DNA of 64,000 nucleotides from CAZNPH01 sp964574985 (GCA_964574985.1 CAZNPH010000017.1:1-64000), one strand, 5' to 3'; numbered from the stretch's first letter, positions 36,778-46,222 are shown. Numbers and translations: made by a program. The notes: generated by a model from the sequence alone, not told the origin.

Positions 36778-37566
36778 ATGTCCGGATCTTACTATTTTGA
36801 TCTGCAGGCCTCGTGGGGAATGACAAAGCACATGGGCGGCCGGGAGGCAACAAAAAGGTTAATCGGGGCCTGTAACATTGAAAAGGATTCTTATGTGCTG
36901 GATGTGGGATGCGGGGTGGGGATCAATTCGTGTTACATGGCCAGGGATTATGGATGCAAAGTGACGGGCATAGACCTTTCTGAAATGATGGTCAAAAGAT
37001 CCAGGGAACGGGCTGCAAGAAAAAAAGTCAAAAACAGAACAGAATTCATAGTTGCGGATGCACATGACCTTCCGTTTGAAGATGGTGTTTTCGATGCGGT
37101 TGTTTGCGAATCCGTGGCGGCCTTTTCTCAGGACAAAAAAAAATTAATGAATGAACTTGTGCGGGTTGCCAAATCCGGTGGTTATGTAGGATTGAATGAA
37201 GTGACCTGGCTGGAAACCCCGCCTGCAAAACTGGCTGAATACCTGTCACGGGTCCTGGGCAATGCGGAATTTTTGAGTCCGGCTGCCTGGAAGGATCTGT
37301 TAAACAAGGCAGATATTGCCATCACTGAATCGAGTGTCCAAAGAACCAATGCCCTCCGCCAATGGCATGATGAAGTCCGGCAGATGGATCCTGCGGAATA
37401 CTTCAGGGCATGGAAAGAATTTTTCATTATGTTTTTTACAAGAAAGGAAGTCCGCAAATGGATGTGGGATATCTGCATTCCCCCGCGAAGCATTTTCAGG
37501 CTTTTCAGGTATTTCGGATATGGCTTGTATGTTGGCAGAAAGCGGTCTTTATCCCACACCGGCTGA
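36778..37566 (+). CDS. Class I SAM-dependent methyltransferase
   Basis: 262 residues from ATG 36778 (a TTG at 36769 is in frame). SAM motif I is VLDVGCGVGINS near residues 40-51, motif II VTGIDLSEMM, then VADAHDLPF and VVCESVAAF; these are the UbiE/Coq5-like layout. The basic C-terminal 60 residues are specific to this protein and may bind an anionic or membrane-associated substrate. Substrate unknown. It lies 26 bases after the transglutaminase gene and is probably co-transcribed. Confidence 0.85.
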   Translation: MSGSYYFDLQASWGMTKHMGGREATKRLIGACNIEKDSYVLDVGCGVGINSCYMARDYGCKVTGIDLSEMMVKRSRERAARKKVKNRTEFIVADAHDLPFEDGVFDAVVCESVAAFSQDKKKLMNELVRVAKSGGYVGLNEVTWLETPPAKLAEYLSRVLGNAEFLSPAAWKDLLNKADIAITESSVQRTNALRQWHDEVRQMDPAEYFRAWKEFFIMFFTRKEVRKWMWDICIPPRSIFRLFRYFGYGLYVGRKRSLSHTG

Positions 37567-37572
37567 GTCCTT

Positions 37573-37886
37573 TTAGTCATTTGCGGCTATCCAATCCATG
37601 ATCAGCTTGAATCCTTCATCCCTGTGGGAGATATGTTCTTCCTTTCCCTCTTTCAACACCGTTTCATAAAACCAATGATCACACCCCGCCAACCGCTGAC
37701 AAGGAAAATAACCGGTTTGTCTTCTTCAATTCCTTTTTCAGAAACGTAAAAACTGATGTCTCCAAGCTGTGCGTCTCGGAAGTGAAATGCTTTAAGGCCT
37801 TAGTCCGCCGGAGTGATCCCTTGTCCGGTTACAACCTGTATGAAAAACATGAGGATGATGGCGAAAAAGTAACAGTTTTTTTTCAT
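37573..37886 (-). pseudogene. Remnant of a secreted alpha/beta hydrolase
   Basis: From ATG 37886 the frame gives a signal peptide (MKKNCYFFAIILMFFIQVV), a TAA at 37800-37802, then in the same frame HFRDAQLGDISFYVSEKGIE and PVIFLVSG, the opening strands of an alpha/beta hydrolase. A deletion then joins, in another frame, the C-terminal tail DHWFYETVLKEG and FKLIMDWIAAND, ending at 37573. Everything between the first strand and the last helix, including the nucleophile elbow, is gone. It lies downstream of, and in line with, the GH30-like gene. Confidence 0.65.
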
Positions 37887-37974
37887 GACTTTGGGTTTTG
37901 CGATTTTTGCGAGGGGATGATTTGATGATTTTTTTCTGAGTTCATTCCTTTGTTGCCGGAGCGTGACAATTTCA

Positions 37975-39453
37975 TCAATTGATGGCTATGAAGGTTGTTG
38001 TTGTTCCCCTGGGAGGATCATAAATGATCGACCCCTTTTGTGCTTCGAACACCCCGATCTCCTTATACAATTCCGAACCGTCCCGGTTTGTCCGGAAGGC
38101 CCTGAAGCGTGTGCTTTCGGTTCCTTTCAGCCGGATCTCAATGGGCAATGACCATATATAAATGTTGCTGGAAAGCACAAAGGCATCCGGTTGACCGGTG
38201 TTATTCCCTGAAAAAGCAATGATGAATGCCTGGGGACTGGCCAGAGTTGCTTTTGCTACTGCCATTCCACGGCGTCCTGCCCGGGTCAGTTGCTTGTAGG
38301 TATAATATCCTTTCATCACTTCGTATGTGCCGTCATCATGCACGGTAAAGGCGTTTCCGGGGTTCGGGTCGCCGCCGGTCCATTGTGAGGGATTCTGAAT
38401 GCCTGCCCAGGGAATGATGGCATTTACCCTGGCTGAATATATGTTTTCATGGACCATTCTGACAAAATGAACTCCCATGTTTCCCCAGCTGAAGGAGGTT
38501 ACCCAGGCGTGGAGACCGGGTCTTTTCTGACGCAGAAGTCCGGTGGTCAGATCATTGGCCGTTCCGTAACTCAGTTTTCCGGGATCTCCGTTGATGAAAC
38601 CATGGGTGGTCAGTATCCCCAGATTGCCGAGTGCTTCATCATCATTGTACAGAGCATCAGCATATCCCCAGTAATAGAAACGGGTCCAGTTGGAGGGTTC
38701 TCCGTTGGTTGTTTTTACTTTGTTGAGGCCATGTTCTGTAAGGACGCCGGGGAGAACTTTCAGGAAGCGGTTTGCCTGTCCGGGCGGCCAGTACATGTTG
38801 TAGTCGAATTTTTCCATGCGCTGGGTGCCTTTTTTGAAATTCCAGCGGTAGAAATCTTCACCTTCGTTGTGCAGGGAAATGTATTTGACAGGATAGTCAT
38901 GATCAACAAGATATTTGATCCAGTGGGCCATGTAATTGCAGAGATTATGAGTGTGTGCAGTATCCAGGTCCCTGCCGCCGATGAATTTTTGCCGGGTTGC
39001 CCAGGCGGGGGGTCCGTATAATGTGGTGATGATTTCCAGCTCATCGCCCCTGTTCCGAGTGATTTCCAGGCCGTTATGAACAAAATAGCGCATGTTTTCC
39101 GTGGTGCCTTCGTGGTTGAAAATCCCTTCCGGTTCCTTTTGATGATACGGATCCAGGAACATCTTGACGATTTGTAACTGTAAACCGTCTTCTCCGAAAA
39201 TCATTTCCAGTATTTCCTTTTTTTGTTTTTCGGACAGAAGGCTGAAACCCCCGTAATCCTGAGGATTTTTTGCGTAATCCCTGGTTTGGGACGCTTCAAC
39301 ATAATTGAATCCGAATCCGTCCCAGTCAAGGATTTTTTCGCCAAAATCGATTTCGGCCGGGATGGTATTCATTTCGGTTACCTGGGATTTCATTCCGGTG
39401 ATCAGCAGGAATGAGAGAAGCAGGCCGAGCGGGATGTAATGAATTTTTTTCAT
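37975..39453 (-). CDS. Secreted GH30-like glycoside hydrolase
   Basis: 492 residues from ATG 39453, where MKKIHYIPLGLLLSFLL gives a signal peptide (an ATG at 39465 is also in frame). Clan A TIM barrel: DWDGFGFNYVEAS opening, TTLYGPPAWAT, and the acid/base Glu in ISLHNEGED. IPWAGIQNPSQWTGGDPNPG and a C-terminal beta-sandwich with the FVLSSNIYIWSLPI and FRAFRTNRDG strands follow. The layout is that of GH30-type endo-beta-1,6-galactanases and xylanases. At the nucleophile strand I read WVTSFSWG, with Ser where classical GH30 has Glu, so either this subfamily differs or the nucleophile lies elsewhere. Confidence 0.7.
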   Translation of the reverse strand: MKKIHYIPLGLLLSFLLITGMKSQVTEMNTIPAEIDFGEKILDWDGFGFNYVEASQTRDYAKNPQDYGGFSLLSEKQKKEILEMIFGEDGLQLQIVKMFLDPYHQKEPEGIFNHEGTTENMRYFVHNGLEITRNRGDELEIITTLYGPPAWATRQKFIGGRDLDTAHTHNLCNYMAHWIKYLVDHDYPVKYISLHNEGEDFYRWNFKKGTQRMEKFDYNMYWPPGQANRFLKVLPGVLTEHGLNKVKTTNGEPSNWTRFYYWGYADALYNDDEALGNLGILTTHGFINGDPGKLSYGTANDLTTGLLRQKRPGLHAWVTSFSWGNMGVHFVRMVHENIYSARVNAIIPWAGIQNPSQWTGGDPNPGNAFTVHDDGTYEVMKGYYTYKQLTRAGRRGMAVAKATLASPQAFIIAFSGNNTGQPDAFVLSSNIYIWSLPIEIRLKGTESTRFRAFRTNRDGSELYKEIGVFEAQKGSIIYDPPRGTTTTFIAIN

Positions 39454-39529
39454 AGAATCATACATTATTGCACAGGTAATTTACAATTTTATTTATTTAT
39501 TAACTTGGGAATGAAAAAATTGATTAATC

Positions 39530-41665
39530 ATGAAACAAATGACCCTTTTATTATTGCTCGGTGCCGTGCTGGCCGGATGCCGGTCAAAAGACACAAAAAG
39601 ACAGGAAATCGATCTCAACGGCCGTTGGGAGATCGCCAGAACAGGAACGGGTGAGGAAATGCCGGAAAAATTTGCTTCGCAGGTTCAGGTACCCGGACTG
39701 GTGGATCTGGCCGTTCCTTCCATGGACGGGGAGGACGGATCCTATGATAATTCCCTGTACTGGTACAGGACGAATTTCAGCCTGGATCACAGGGGCAAAC
39801 AAATTGTCCGGCTGAAGATCAACAAAGCCAAATACCATACCCGCGTATATGTCAACAGACAAAAGGCGGGTGAACATGTGTGCAATTTTACCCCGGGTTA
39901 TTTTGACCTGAAGCCATATTTACATCCCGGGGGGGCGGAGAATGAACTGGTCATTGCCGTGGGTTGCAAGAACAATCTTCCGGATACGGTGACCGATGGC
40001 AATGATTATGAAAAAATCAGGTACATCCCGGGAATATACGATGAGGTAAAGCTGATATTGTCCAATCCGCCATATATCAGCAGGATACAGACAGCACCGC
40101 AGATTGACAAAGAGTGTGTGCGCATAGTTGCGGAAATTGAAGCAGACGGTGACCGGAGGACCGGGGAGACGATCCGTTATGTGATCAGGGAGCTTGATTC
40201 AGGCAAAGAGGTTGCCCGGGCATCCGGTGCGGAAGGAGAATCCACCGGCGGCAACCGGATCCGGTATGATTTTACTGAGGAAATTCCCGGGTGCCGTTTA
40301 TGGTCCCCGGAGGATCCCTTTCTCTATGAACTGGAAATTTCTACCCGCAGTGACCGGAAAAAGGTCAGATTCGGGATGCGCAGTTTTCATTTCAAAAAAG
40401 GAGGTGATGTGGCCTTGCTCAACGGCAGACCCTATTACATGAGGGGAACCAATGTTTGTATATTCCGCTTTTTTGAGGACCCGGCCCGGAAATACCTGCC
40501 ATGGGACGAGCAATGGGTAACCAAACTTCACAGCAGGTTCAAGGATATGAACTGGAACAGCATCCGTTATTGCATCGGTTTCCCCCCCGAAAGATGGTAT
40601 GAGATCGCAGACAGCCTCGGATTGATGATCCAGGATGAATACCCGATATGGACGGGAACGGATGATTTCAATGAATTGCTGCCGGGAGTGACACCGGAAA
40701 GACTGGCCGGAGAATATACGGAATGGATGCATGAACGGGCCAATCATCCCTGCGTGGTCATCTGGGATGCACAAAACGAATCGGTGAACGAAACCACGGG
40801 AAAGGCCATTCAGCTTGTCCGGCATCTGGATCTTTCCGGGAGGCCGTGGGATAACGGATGGGCGTCTCCGGTCAGTGAAACGGATTGCATTGAATCCCAT
40901 CCCTACCTGTTTGTGAGGTATCTTCACCAGGAAGAAAGTCCGTCCGACCAGGGGGTACTGAAGGATCTTTTGTCTGAAGTCCGTTTACCCGGTAACGACC
41001 CCAATGAGCGTTCCCCGGCACCAAACGGAAAGCGGTACCGGAACGCCGTCATCAACAATGAATATGGCTGGCTGTGGCTGAACCGCGACGGCACCACCAC
41101 CCGGCTGACGGATCAGGTTTATCAAAAGGTTTTTCCTGAAGTCACCACCCCCGAAGAAAGGTTCCGGGTCTATGCCCGGCATCTTGGCATGCTTACCGAA
41201 TACTGGAGGGCGCACCGCAAGTGCGCAGCGGTGATGCATTTCTGCGGGCTCGGATATTCACGTCCCGATCCACCGAAAGGCCACACCAGTGACAACTTCA
41301 TTGATCTCGAAAACCTGGTGCTGGAACCCCATTTTGTTCAGTATGTCAAACCGGCATTTGATCCGGTCGGACTCATGATCGATTTTTGGGATAAAAATGC
41401 AGAGTCCGGAAGCACCCTGCGGGTGCCGGTCCATGTCATCAATGATACCCATGAGGCCTGTGCGGATTCTGTCAATCTGTACATTGAGCGGGAAGGAACG
41501 GTCCTGAAACGGTTGTCCGCTCCCTGTGAAATTGATGCCCTGGGAAAGGAGATCTTTGAATTTGACATTACCGTACCCTCTGAAAAAGGCCGGTACCGCC
41601 TGGTAGCCGAACTGATCCGGGATACCCGGCCGGTACGCAGTATCCGGGATTTTGCTGTCAGATGA
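39530..41665 (+). CDS. GH2-family glycosidase lipoprotein
   Basis: 711 residues, lipobox VLAGC. Sugar-binding beta-sandwich (about 25-170, with LYWYRTNFSLDHRGKQIV), immunoglobulin-like domain (about 180-285), then a TIM barrel. The acid/base Glu is in VVIWDAQNES (about 416) and the likely nucleophile in NNEYGWLW (about 510). Both are present. The specificity (galactosidase, glucuronidase or other) is not readable. It begins a co-directional run with the next three genes and diverges from the GH30-like gene across about 75 bases. Confidence 0.85.
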   Translation: MKQMTLLLLLGAVLAGCRSKDTKRQEIDLNGRWEIARTGTGEEMPEKFASQVQVPGLVDLAVPSMDGEDGSYDNSLYWYRTNFSLDHRGKQIVRLKINKAKYHTRVYVNRQKAGEHVCNFTPGYFDLKPYLHPGGAENELVIAVGCKNNLPDTVTDGNDYEKIRYIPGIYDEVKLILSNPPYISRIQTAPQIDKECVRIVAEIEADGDRRTGETIRYVIRELDSGKEVARASGAEGESTGGNRIRYDFTEEIPGCRLWSPEDPFLYELEISTRSDRKKVRFGMRSFHFKKGGDVALLNGRPYYMRGTNVCIFRFFEDPARKYLPWDEQWVTKLHSRFKDMNWNSIRYCIGFPPERWYEIADSLGLMIQDEYPIWTGTDDFNELLPGVTPERLAGEYTEWMHERANHPCVVIWDAQNESVNETTGKAIQLVRHLDLSGRPWDNGWASPVSETDCIESHPYLFVRYLHQEESPSDQGVLKDLLSEVRLPGNDPNERSPAPNGKRYRNAVINNEYGWLWLNRDGTTTRLTDQVYQKVFPEVTTPEERFRVYARHLGMLTEYWRAHRKCAAVMHFCGLGYSRPDPPKGHTSDNFIDLENLVLEPHFVQYVKPAFDPVGLMIDFWDKNAESGSTLRVPVHVINDTHEACADSVNLYIEREGTVLKRLSAPCEIDALGKEIFEFDITVPSEKGRYRLVAELIRDTRPVRSIRDFAVR

Positions 41666-41705
41666 TTGAATAAAATAACTGCTGGAAAATAATCAAATAA
41701 GTAAA

Positions 41706-43934
41706 ATGAAAAAGAAAAGAACTGAAAACCGGAAATTCAACCGAAATAGTTTTATCATTATTCTGGTGATTATACTGGCATGGCCATTGGCCGGAACCAC
41801 CCGCGCATTTGCAGACATCCCCCCAAAACACCGGGATGCCGCTTACGCAGGGGAATCTTTTGTCCTGGAAAATGATCACCTGAGACTGGTCCTTTACAAA
41901 CGCCCTGGCGGATGGGGATGGGGCGAACTATATGGCCCTGCCGGGGAAGGGACTGAACGGCAGTATATGGGCATTATTGAACACCTGGCCGAAGTGGATG
42001 TTGTCGGTCACATTCATGCATTGCGGCTTGAGGCCGATGAACTGGAGCTGCGTCAGGAGAACGGCCGGCAGGAACTGCATTTTGACCTGCATGTACAGAC
42101 ACCGGAAGAGGCCTGCTGGGTCTGGGGCAATGCCAACGCGGTCGAAGGCAAACTTGTCCTGACCCTGCCCGACAACGAACCCCGGGTGAACTACCGGCTG
42201 GAGGTATACCCTGAATTCCGGCTTTTCTACCGGAACGTCCGTGGCCCCTGGCTGAGAGTAGGTGCCTATGATTTCGGAGACGAACGGACCGATGCCATGT
42301 TCCCGGGACTGGAATGGCTTACCGGGAATGAATGGTCAAGCGGTACGGATTTTCATTCCATTGAGAATTCCCCCCGGTGGACACCACATCCGCATAAAGT
42401 CCATATCCCCATGATGGTTATCAGCCACCGGGGCCTGGCGGTGAGCCTGACCTGGCCGGCAAGACAGAACAATGTTGACGTGTTTAGCCGTATGCAAGGA
42501 TTGCAGCCCGTTTTCGCATCGCCTAATTTCATTGATCGCCGCAGCGAACATTTGATGGGGCTGATGTTGCCGACGGTGGTTTCGGGCCTGGATGAGAATA
42601 CCCTGGAAGCAGACCCTCCCGTTATGATGCCAAGAAGACAGGGTCTGCAAATGGAAGCCGGTATTGAAGTTCACCGGGGCAGGAGCATGGATGCCGTGCT
42701 TGCCTGGATCGACAGGAACGGAATGCCTGAACCCGGTGAACCCCGCTGGGACTGGCAGGAGGCCCTGGACAAAATAGCCCGCGCGTACAATACGCATTTC
42801 TGGGAAGAAGGGAAGGGATGGACGTATCGCAGAAACCGCAATCTGAGCTGGGTACTGGCCAAAGAAGCGGGCGAAGAATGGCTTCATCACCCCCATATGT
42901 ATCCCCACTTCATCGACTGGTATATTGAAAACGGGCGGGACCGGGAGTTGGCGGCCGGACTCAGGAAGAAGGCACGGTGGTGCCGCGGTCAGCCAGGCTA
43001 TACCGGCAGATCCGCCGGGGGGAAGAAAATCCCCGGGATCCTGGAAATGTTCCGGTGGTATACGGATGAGCAATTGCGGGAACTGGGTGATTTCTATCTC
43101 GGGATGCAGGAGGATAACGGCAATTTCCCCTTCGATCCGCGGGGAAGGCATCAAACCGTACATTTGAAAATGGCAAGCCGCTGGCGCCCAATGGGCCAGC
43201 CGGGAGATTCTGCACTGGATTTGTGTATGACACCTGCCATCGCACTGTTGCAGATCGGGGACCTGTTTGATGAGCAGGAATATCTTCGGGCAGCAAGAAA
43301 AACTCTTGACTATGCCATGCAGTGGGAACGGCCTGAAGGGGGTGACTGGTGGGAAACGCCTCTGCATGCACCCAACCTGCTAACGGCAGGACATGCAGCA
43401 ATGGCCTACTGGATGGGGTATCAGGTGTTCGGTGAGAAGAGATACCTTGACCGGGCAGTATATTTCATGCGCGGCGTATTGCCCTTCACCTATCTCTGGG
43501 AACCCCCGGGAAAATCACTTTTATATGATACAAAACCGCTCTACGGGACCACCGGCTGGCACTATATGGCCTGGACCAACCGGTGTGTGCTTTGGCAGAT
43601 CCTCCGGATATTCAACCGGTCACAGCAAATCGGTTTTCACTGGGATACGGTAGATTCCGGTGTCGATTGGGATACCTACCGCAGGGGAGTGGCTGCGGCC
43701 GGACTCGAATGGCTGGTGGATCATGAAGATCCGGAATGGATGAGGAGATGTGAAAGCCGTGATGAAGAGGTTTTGGGGGGATTGGCCGACATGGCCATGG
43801 CCGATGTACACGATCCGGTGGACGATATGTTCGGCGGATTGGGCTTCCGGCTGGAACCGGCTCCCCTGGCTGCCATCATCATTCAACTGCTGAATGCATC
43901 GGAAAAATCTCAATTAAGAAAATTGAAAATATGA
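41706..43934 (+). CDS. Secreted protein, probable six-hairpin glycosidase fold
   Basis: 742 residues with a signal anchor/peptide (about 15-37). N-terminal beta-rich domain (about 45-330: SFVLENDHLRLVLYKRPGGW) and a C-terminal alpha/alpha-barrel-like part (about 380-700) with repeated helical hairpins, WRPMGQPGDSALD, LLTAGHAAMAYW and YLDRAVYFMRGVLPF. The order of domains resembles heparinase-II/GH127-type enzymes, but I recognise no exact family. It overlaps the next gene by four bases (ATGA). A glycosidase or lyase role is inferred from fold and context. Confidence 0.65.
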   Translation: MKKKRTENRKFNRNSFIIILVIILAWPLAGTTRAFADIPPKHRDAAYAGESFVLENDHLRLVLYKRPGGWGWGELYGPAGEGTERQYMGIIEHLAEVDVVGHIHALRLEADELELRQENGRQELHFDLHVQTPEEACWVWGNANAVEGKLVLTLPDNEPRVNYRLEVYPEFRLFYRNVRGPWLRVGAYDFGDERTDAMFPGLEWLTGNEWSSGTDFHSIENSPRWTPHPHKVHIPMMVISHRGLAVSLTWPARQNNVDVFSRMQGLQPVFASPNFIDRRSEHLMGLMLPTVVSGLDENTLEADPPVMMPRRQGLQMEAGIEVHRGRSMDAVLAWIDRNGMPEPGEPRWDWQEALDKIARAYNTHFWEEGKGWTYRRNRNLSWVLAKEAGEEWLHHPHMYPHFIDWYIENGRDRELAAGLRKKARWCRGQPGYTGRSAGGKKIPGILEMFRWYTDEQLRELGDFYLGMQEDNGNFPFDPRGRHQTVHLKMASRWRPMGQPGDSALDLCMTPAIALLQIGDLFDEQEYLRAARKTLDYAMQWERPEGGDWWETPLHAPNLLTAGHAAMAYWMGYQVFGEKRYLDRAVYFMRGVLPFTYLWEPPGKSLLYDTKPLYGTTGWHYMAWTNRCVLWQILRIFNRSQQIGFHWDTVDSGVDWDTYRRGVAAAGLEWLVDHEDPEWMRRCESRDEEVLGGLADMAMADVHDPVDDMFGGLGFRLEPAPLAAIIIQLLNASEKSQLRKLKI

Positions 43935-45253
43935 AAGTATTACTGATTGGCCGCTGGGGGAAAACCCATGCCCTGGGGAAAGCCCTGGCGAAAAGCAAGG
44001 ACGTAGTCCTGCATTCCCTGATGGACAAAAAAAACAACGGGATAGCAGAAATCTCCCGGCATTATGCGCTGTGTGACATCCGAAATGTCAATGAGATCGA
44101 AAAATATGTGATAGAACATAAGATCGAAATGATCGTGGTGGTTCCCGAACTGGCTTTGGAACAAGATATTACCACGTATTTTATTGAAAAGGGCATACCC
44201 TGTGTAGGCCCCACCGAATTTTGCACCAAACTGGAAGCTGACAAAGGTTTCGTAAGGAAATTGATGGAAGAATTCAACATCGATGCTTCACCGGTTTTTA
44301 AGGTATTTGATGACAAGGCAGAAGCGACCGGCTATATTAGGAGTTGTTCGTTCCCTGTCGCGGTTAAGCCCGCCGGCATTACTGAAGGAGACGGGGTTAA
44401 GGTCATGGGTATACAGATAGAGGGCAGGGACGAGGCCGCTCGATATGTTGAAGAGGTTTTCGATCGATCCATCGGTGAATTGCCCGGTGTGGTCATTGAA
44501 GAAAAGATCAGGGGAGAGGAATATACGCTGCAGTTTTTCTGTGACGGGGAACACGTCATACCGATGCCGGCGGTTCGTGATTATAAACTCCTGGAAGAAG
44601 GGGACAGGGGGCTGAATACCCCCGGCATGGGATCCTATTCCTGTGCCGATCACATGCTCCCTTTTCTCAGCAGGCAGGATTTTGAAAAAAGTGTGACCAT
44701 CATTAAAAGAATACTTGATGCGCTAAAGGAAAAGCACAACGAAAAATTCAAAGGATTTTTGTCCGGGCAATATATGCTGACTGCCGATGGTGTCAAATTA
44801 ATTGAGATCAATGTAAGGCCAGGTGATTCTGAAATACTCAATATGGTGCCCATCCTCGGGACCGACTTTCTTCAGATATGCATGTCCATTTATGAAGGAA
44901 GTCTTGATGAGGCCGGAATTTCATTTGAGGAAAAAGCAACCGTTTGCAAATATGCTGTACCGGAAGGATTCCCGACCCCTTCCGGAAATGTTGCCGTACA
45001 GATAGACAGAAAGAGGATCGGTCAGATTGGCGCACACTTATTTCAATCCTGTTTTGAGGCAGGGGAGGGGATCTACGAACCGAGTCCGCGCCTCTTTGCC
45101 ATCACCGGTACCGGGGATACCCTGGCGGAAGCATACGAAAATTGCGAGGAAGGCCTTTCCTGTATCCGGGGCGATCGCATCTTTCACCGGAAAGACATCG
45201 GGACACCGGAACTCACCGGTGCATACAAAAGATTCAATTTTATTAACAGATAA
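43931..45253 (+). CDS. PurD-like ATP-grasp ligase
   Basis: 440 residues. It follows the phosphoribosylamine-glycine ligase layout: GKTHALGKALAKS opening, GPTEFCTKLEADKGFVRKLM, VAVKPAGITEGDGVKV, VVIEEKIRGEEYTLQFF, and LIEINVRPGDSE. Two signature blocks deviate: PurD GPNTGGMGAYS reads GLNTPGMGSYS, and NCRFGDPE reads NVRPGDSE. This suggests a paralogue with another amine or acid substrate rather than housekeeping PurD, though an archaeal-type PurD is not excluded. It is translationally coupled to a secreted enzyme gene and followed ten bases later by an acetyltransferase gene, hinting at a small-molecule biosynthetic pair. Confidence 0.75.
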   Translation: MKVLLIGRWGKTHALGKALAKSKDVVLHSLMDKKNNGIAEISRHYALCDIRNVNEIEKYVIEHKIEMIVVVPELALEQDITTYFIEKGIPCVGPTEFCTKLEADKGFVRKLMEEFNIDASPVFKVFDDKAEATGYIRSCSFPVAVKPAGITEGDGVKVMGIQIEGRDEAARYVEEVFDRSIGELPGVVIEEKIRGEEYTLQFFCDGEHVIPMPAVRDYKLLEEGDRGLNTPGMGSYSCADHMLPFLSRQDFEKSVTIIKRILDALKEKHNEKFKGFLSGQYMLTADGVKLIEINVRPGDSEILNMVPILGTDFLQICMSIYEGSLDEAGISFEEKATVCKYAVPEGFPTPSGNVAVQIDRKRIGQIGAHLFQSCFEAGEGIYEPSPRLFAITGTGDTLAEAYENCEEGLSCIRGDRIFHRKDIGTPELTGAYKRFNFINR

Positions 45254-45263
45254 TGAAAATTCC

Positions 45264-45740
45264 ATGGACGTAATCACTCCGTCTGACGATGATATTCCGG
45301 AAATTCACCGGCTGATCGGTGAGCTGAAGGGATTGGTCCGGCACCCGGTCCATTTTTACAGCATCATGATCCGGTATTTCAGGAATTCATTTTTTATTAT
45401 TAAGGAAACCGGCAAAATCATCGGTTTTGTCTGGGGTTTCGTATCCCAGACAGATCCCGGTGTATTGTTCCTGTGGCAGATCGGCGTGGCCAAACCGTTT
45501 TGGGGGAAGAAAATTGCACACAAGCTCATTGAACGCTTCATTGAATGTGCAAGAGAACATGGCTGCATAAAGGTTCATGCCACCGTTGAAACCGGGAATT
45601 TTGCATCATGGAAGATGTTCGAAAAAATGGGATTCAGGAATATCAGCTCAGGCAATACCATTGTTGAAAACGGGCGGAAAGCCATGGTCAATTATTACGG
45701 AAGCGGGACCAACCAGATCCTGTATGAATACACTCTGTAA
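45264..45740 (+). CDS. GNAT acetyltransferase, EctA-like
   Basis: 158 residues from ATG 45264; a longer in-frame reading upstream overlaps the ATP-grasp gene and is not used. GNAT motifs: IIKETGKIIGFVWGF, VLFLWQIGVAKPFWGKKIAH (acetyl-CoA P-loop region) and ETGNFASWKMFEKMGF. The FLWQIGV strand and the N-terminal layout resemble diaminobutyrate acetyltransferase (EctA), which acetylates a diamino acid on the ectoine route. No ectB or ectC is nearby. Paired with the ATP-grasp enzyme it may make an N-acetylated amide or dipeptide. Confidence 0.75.
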   Translation: MDVITPSDDDIPEIHRLIGELKGLVRHPVHFYSIMIRYFRNSFFIIKETGKIIGFVWGFVSQTDPGVLFLWQIGVAKPFWGKKIAHKLIERFIECAREHGCIKVHATVETGNFASWKMFEKMGFRNISSGNTIVENGRKAMVNYYGSGTNQILYEYTL

Positions 45741-45819
45741 TTTTGATCATTGAATGCAATCAACTATGCTGGTCTATCTTCCTCAATGATGGCAAAATCA
45801 ATTGTCTCTGTATTGGTTT

Positions 45820-46198
45820 TCATGGCGAGTCCGGCCCTGCTTCGGGATAATCATCCGGCAACATTTCGTTTTCTCTTTGCAGGGCATGACTCCTGATGGT
45901 GTAAGGTACTTTGCCGTCTCCGTGAGGATTTACAGGACACTGGCAATGAGCAAATGTAACTGCATCATGTAGTCTGTCTATACCGGTAACATCTCCGATG
46001 AAGCTGGGCTTCCCTGTAACGTGGATGCCGAATAACCCGGGTAATCAGACTTTTGATGGTTATGCCGTCTGCATGATATTTCGCCATCAGCTTTTTCATT
46101 CCCCAGTACATCCTTGCAGCTTTCACTTATTTCGATAAATATTCCCCGCTGGAACCTTCGGGACTGAAAGGGCCGGTCCGTCTCAGAATATATGGCAG
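45820..46198 (-). pseudogene. Remnant of an L-fucose isomerase-like protein
   Basis: Minus strand. One frame reads FSPEGSSGEYLSK, a TAA, then VKAARMYWGMKKLMAKYHAD and GITIKSL. Another frame resumes GKPSFIGDVTGIDRLHDAVT and FAHCQCPVNPHGDGKVPYTI, ending at a TGA (45820-45822). The YWGMKKLMxKYHADxITI and AHCxC blocks resemble fucose/arabinose-isomerase-like proteins of Bacteroidota. A stop, a frameshift and an internal deletion make it non-functional. 45741-45819 shows nothing else. Confidence 0.45.
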
Positions 46199-46222
46199 GA
46201 ACAGCCGGTAAGCATACCCGGG

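Noticed and set aside
45027..45263. Longer GNAT start upstream at 45027
   Set aside because: The added residues lie inside the ATP-grasp gene in another frame and have no GNAT character.
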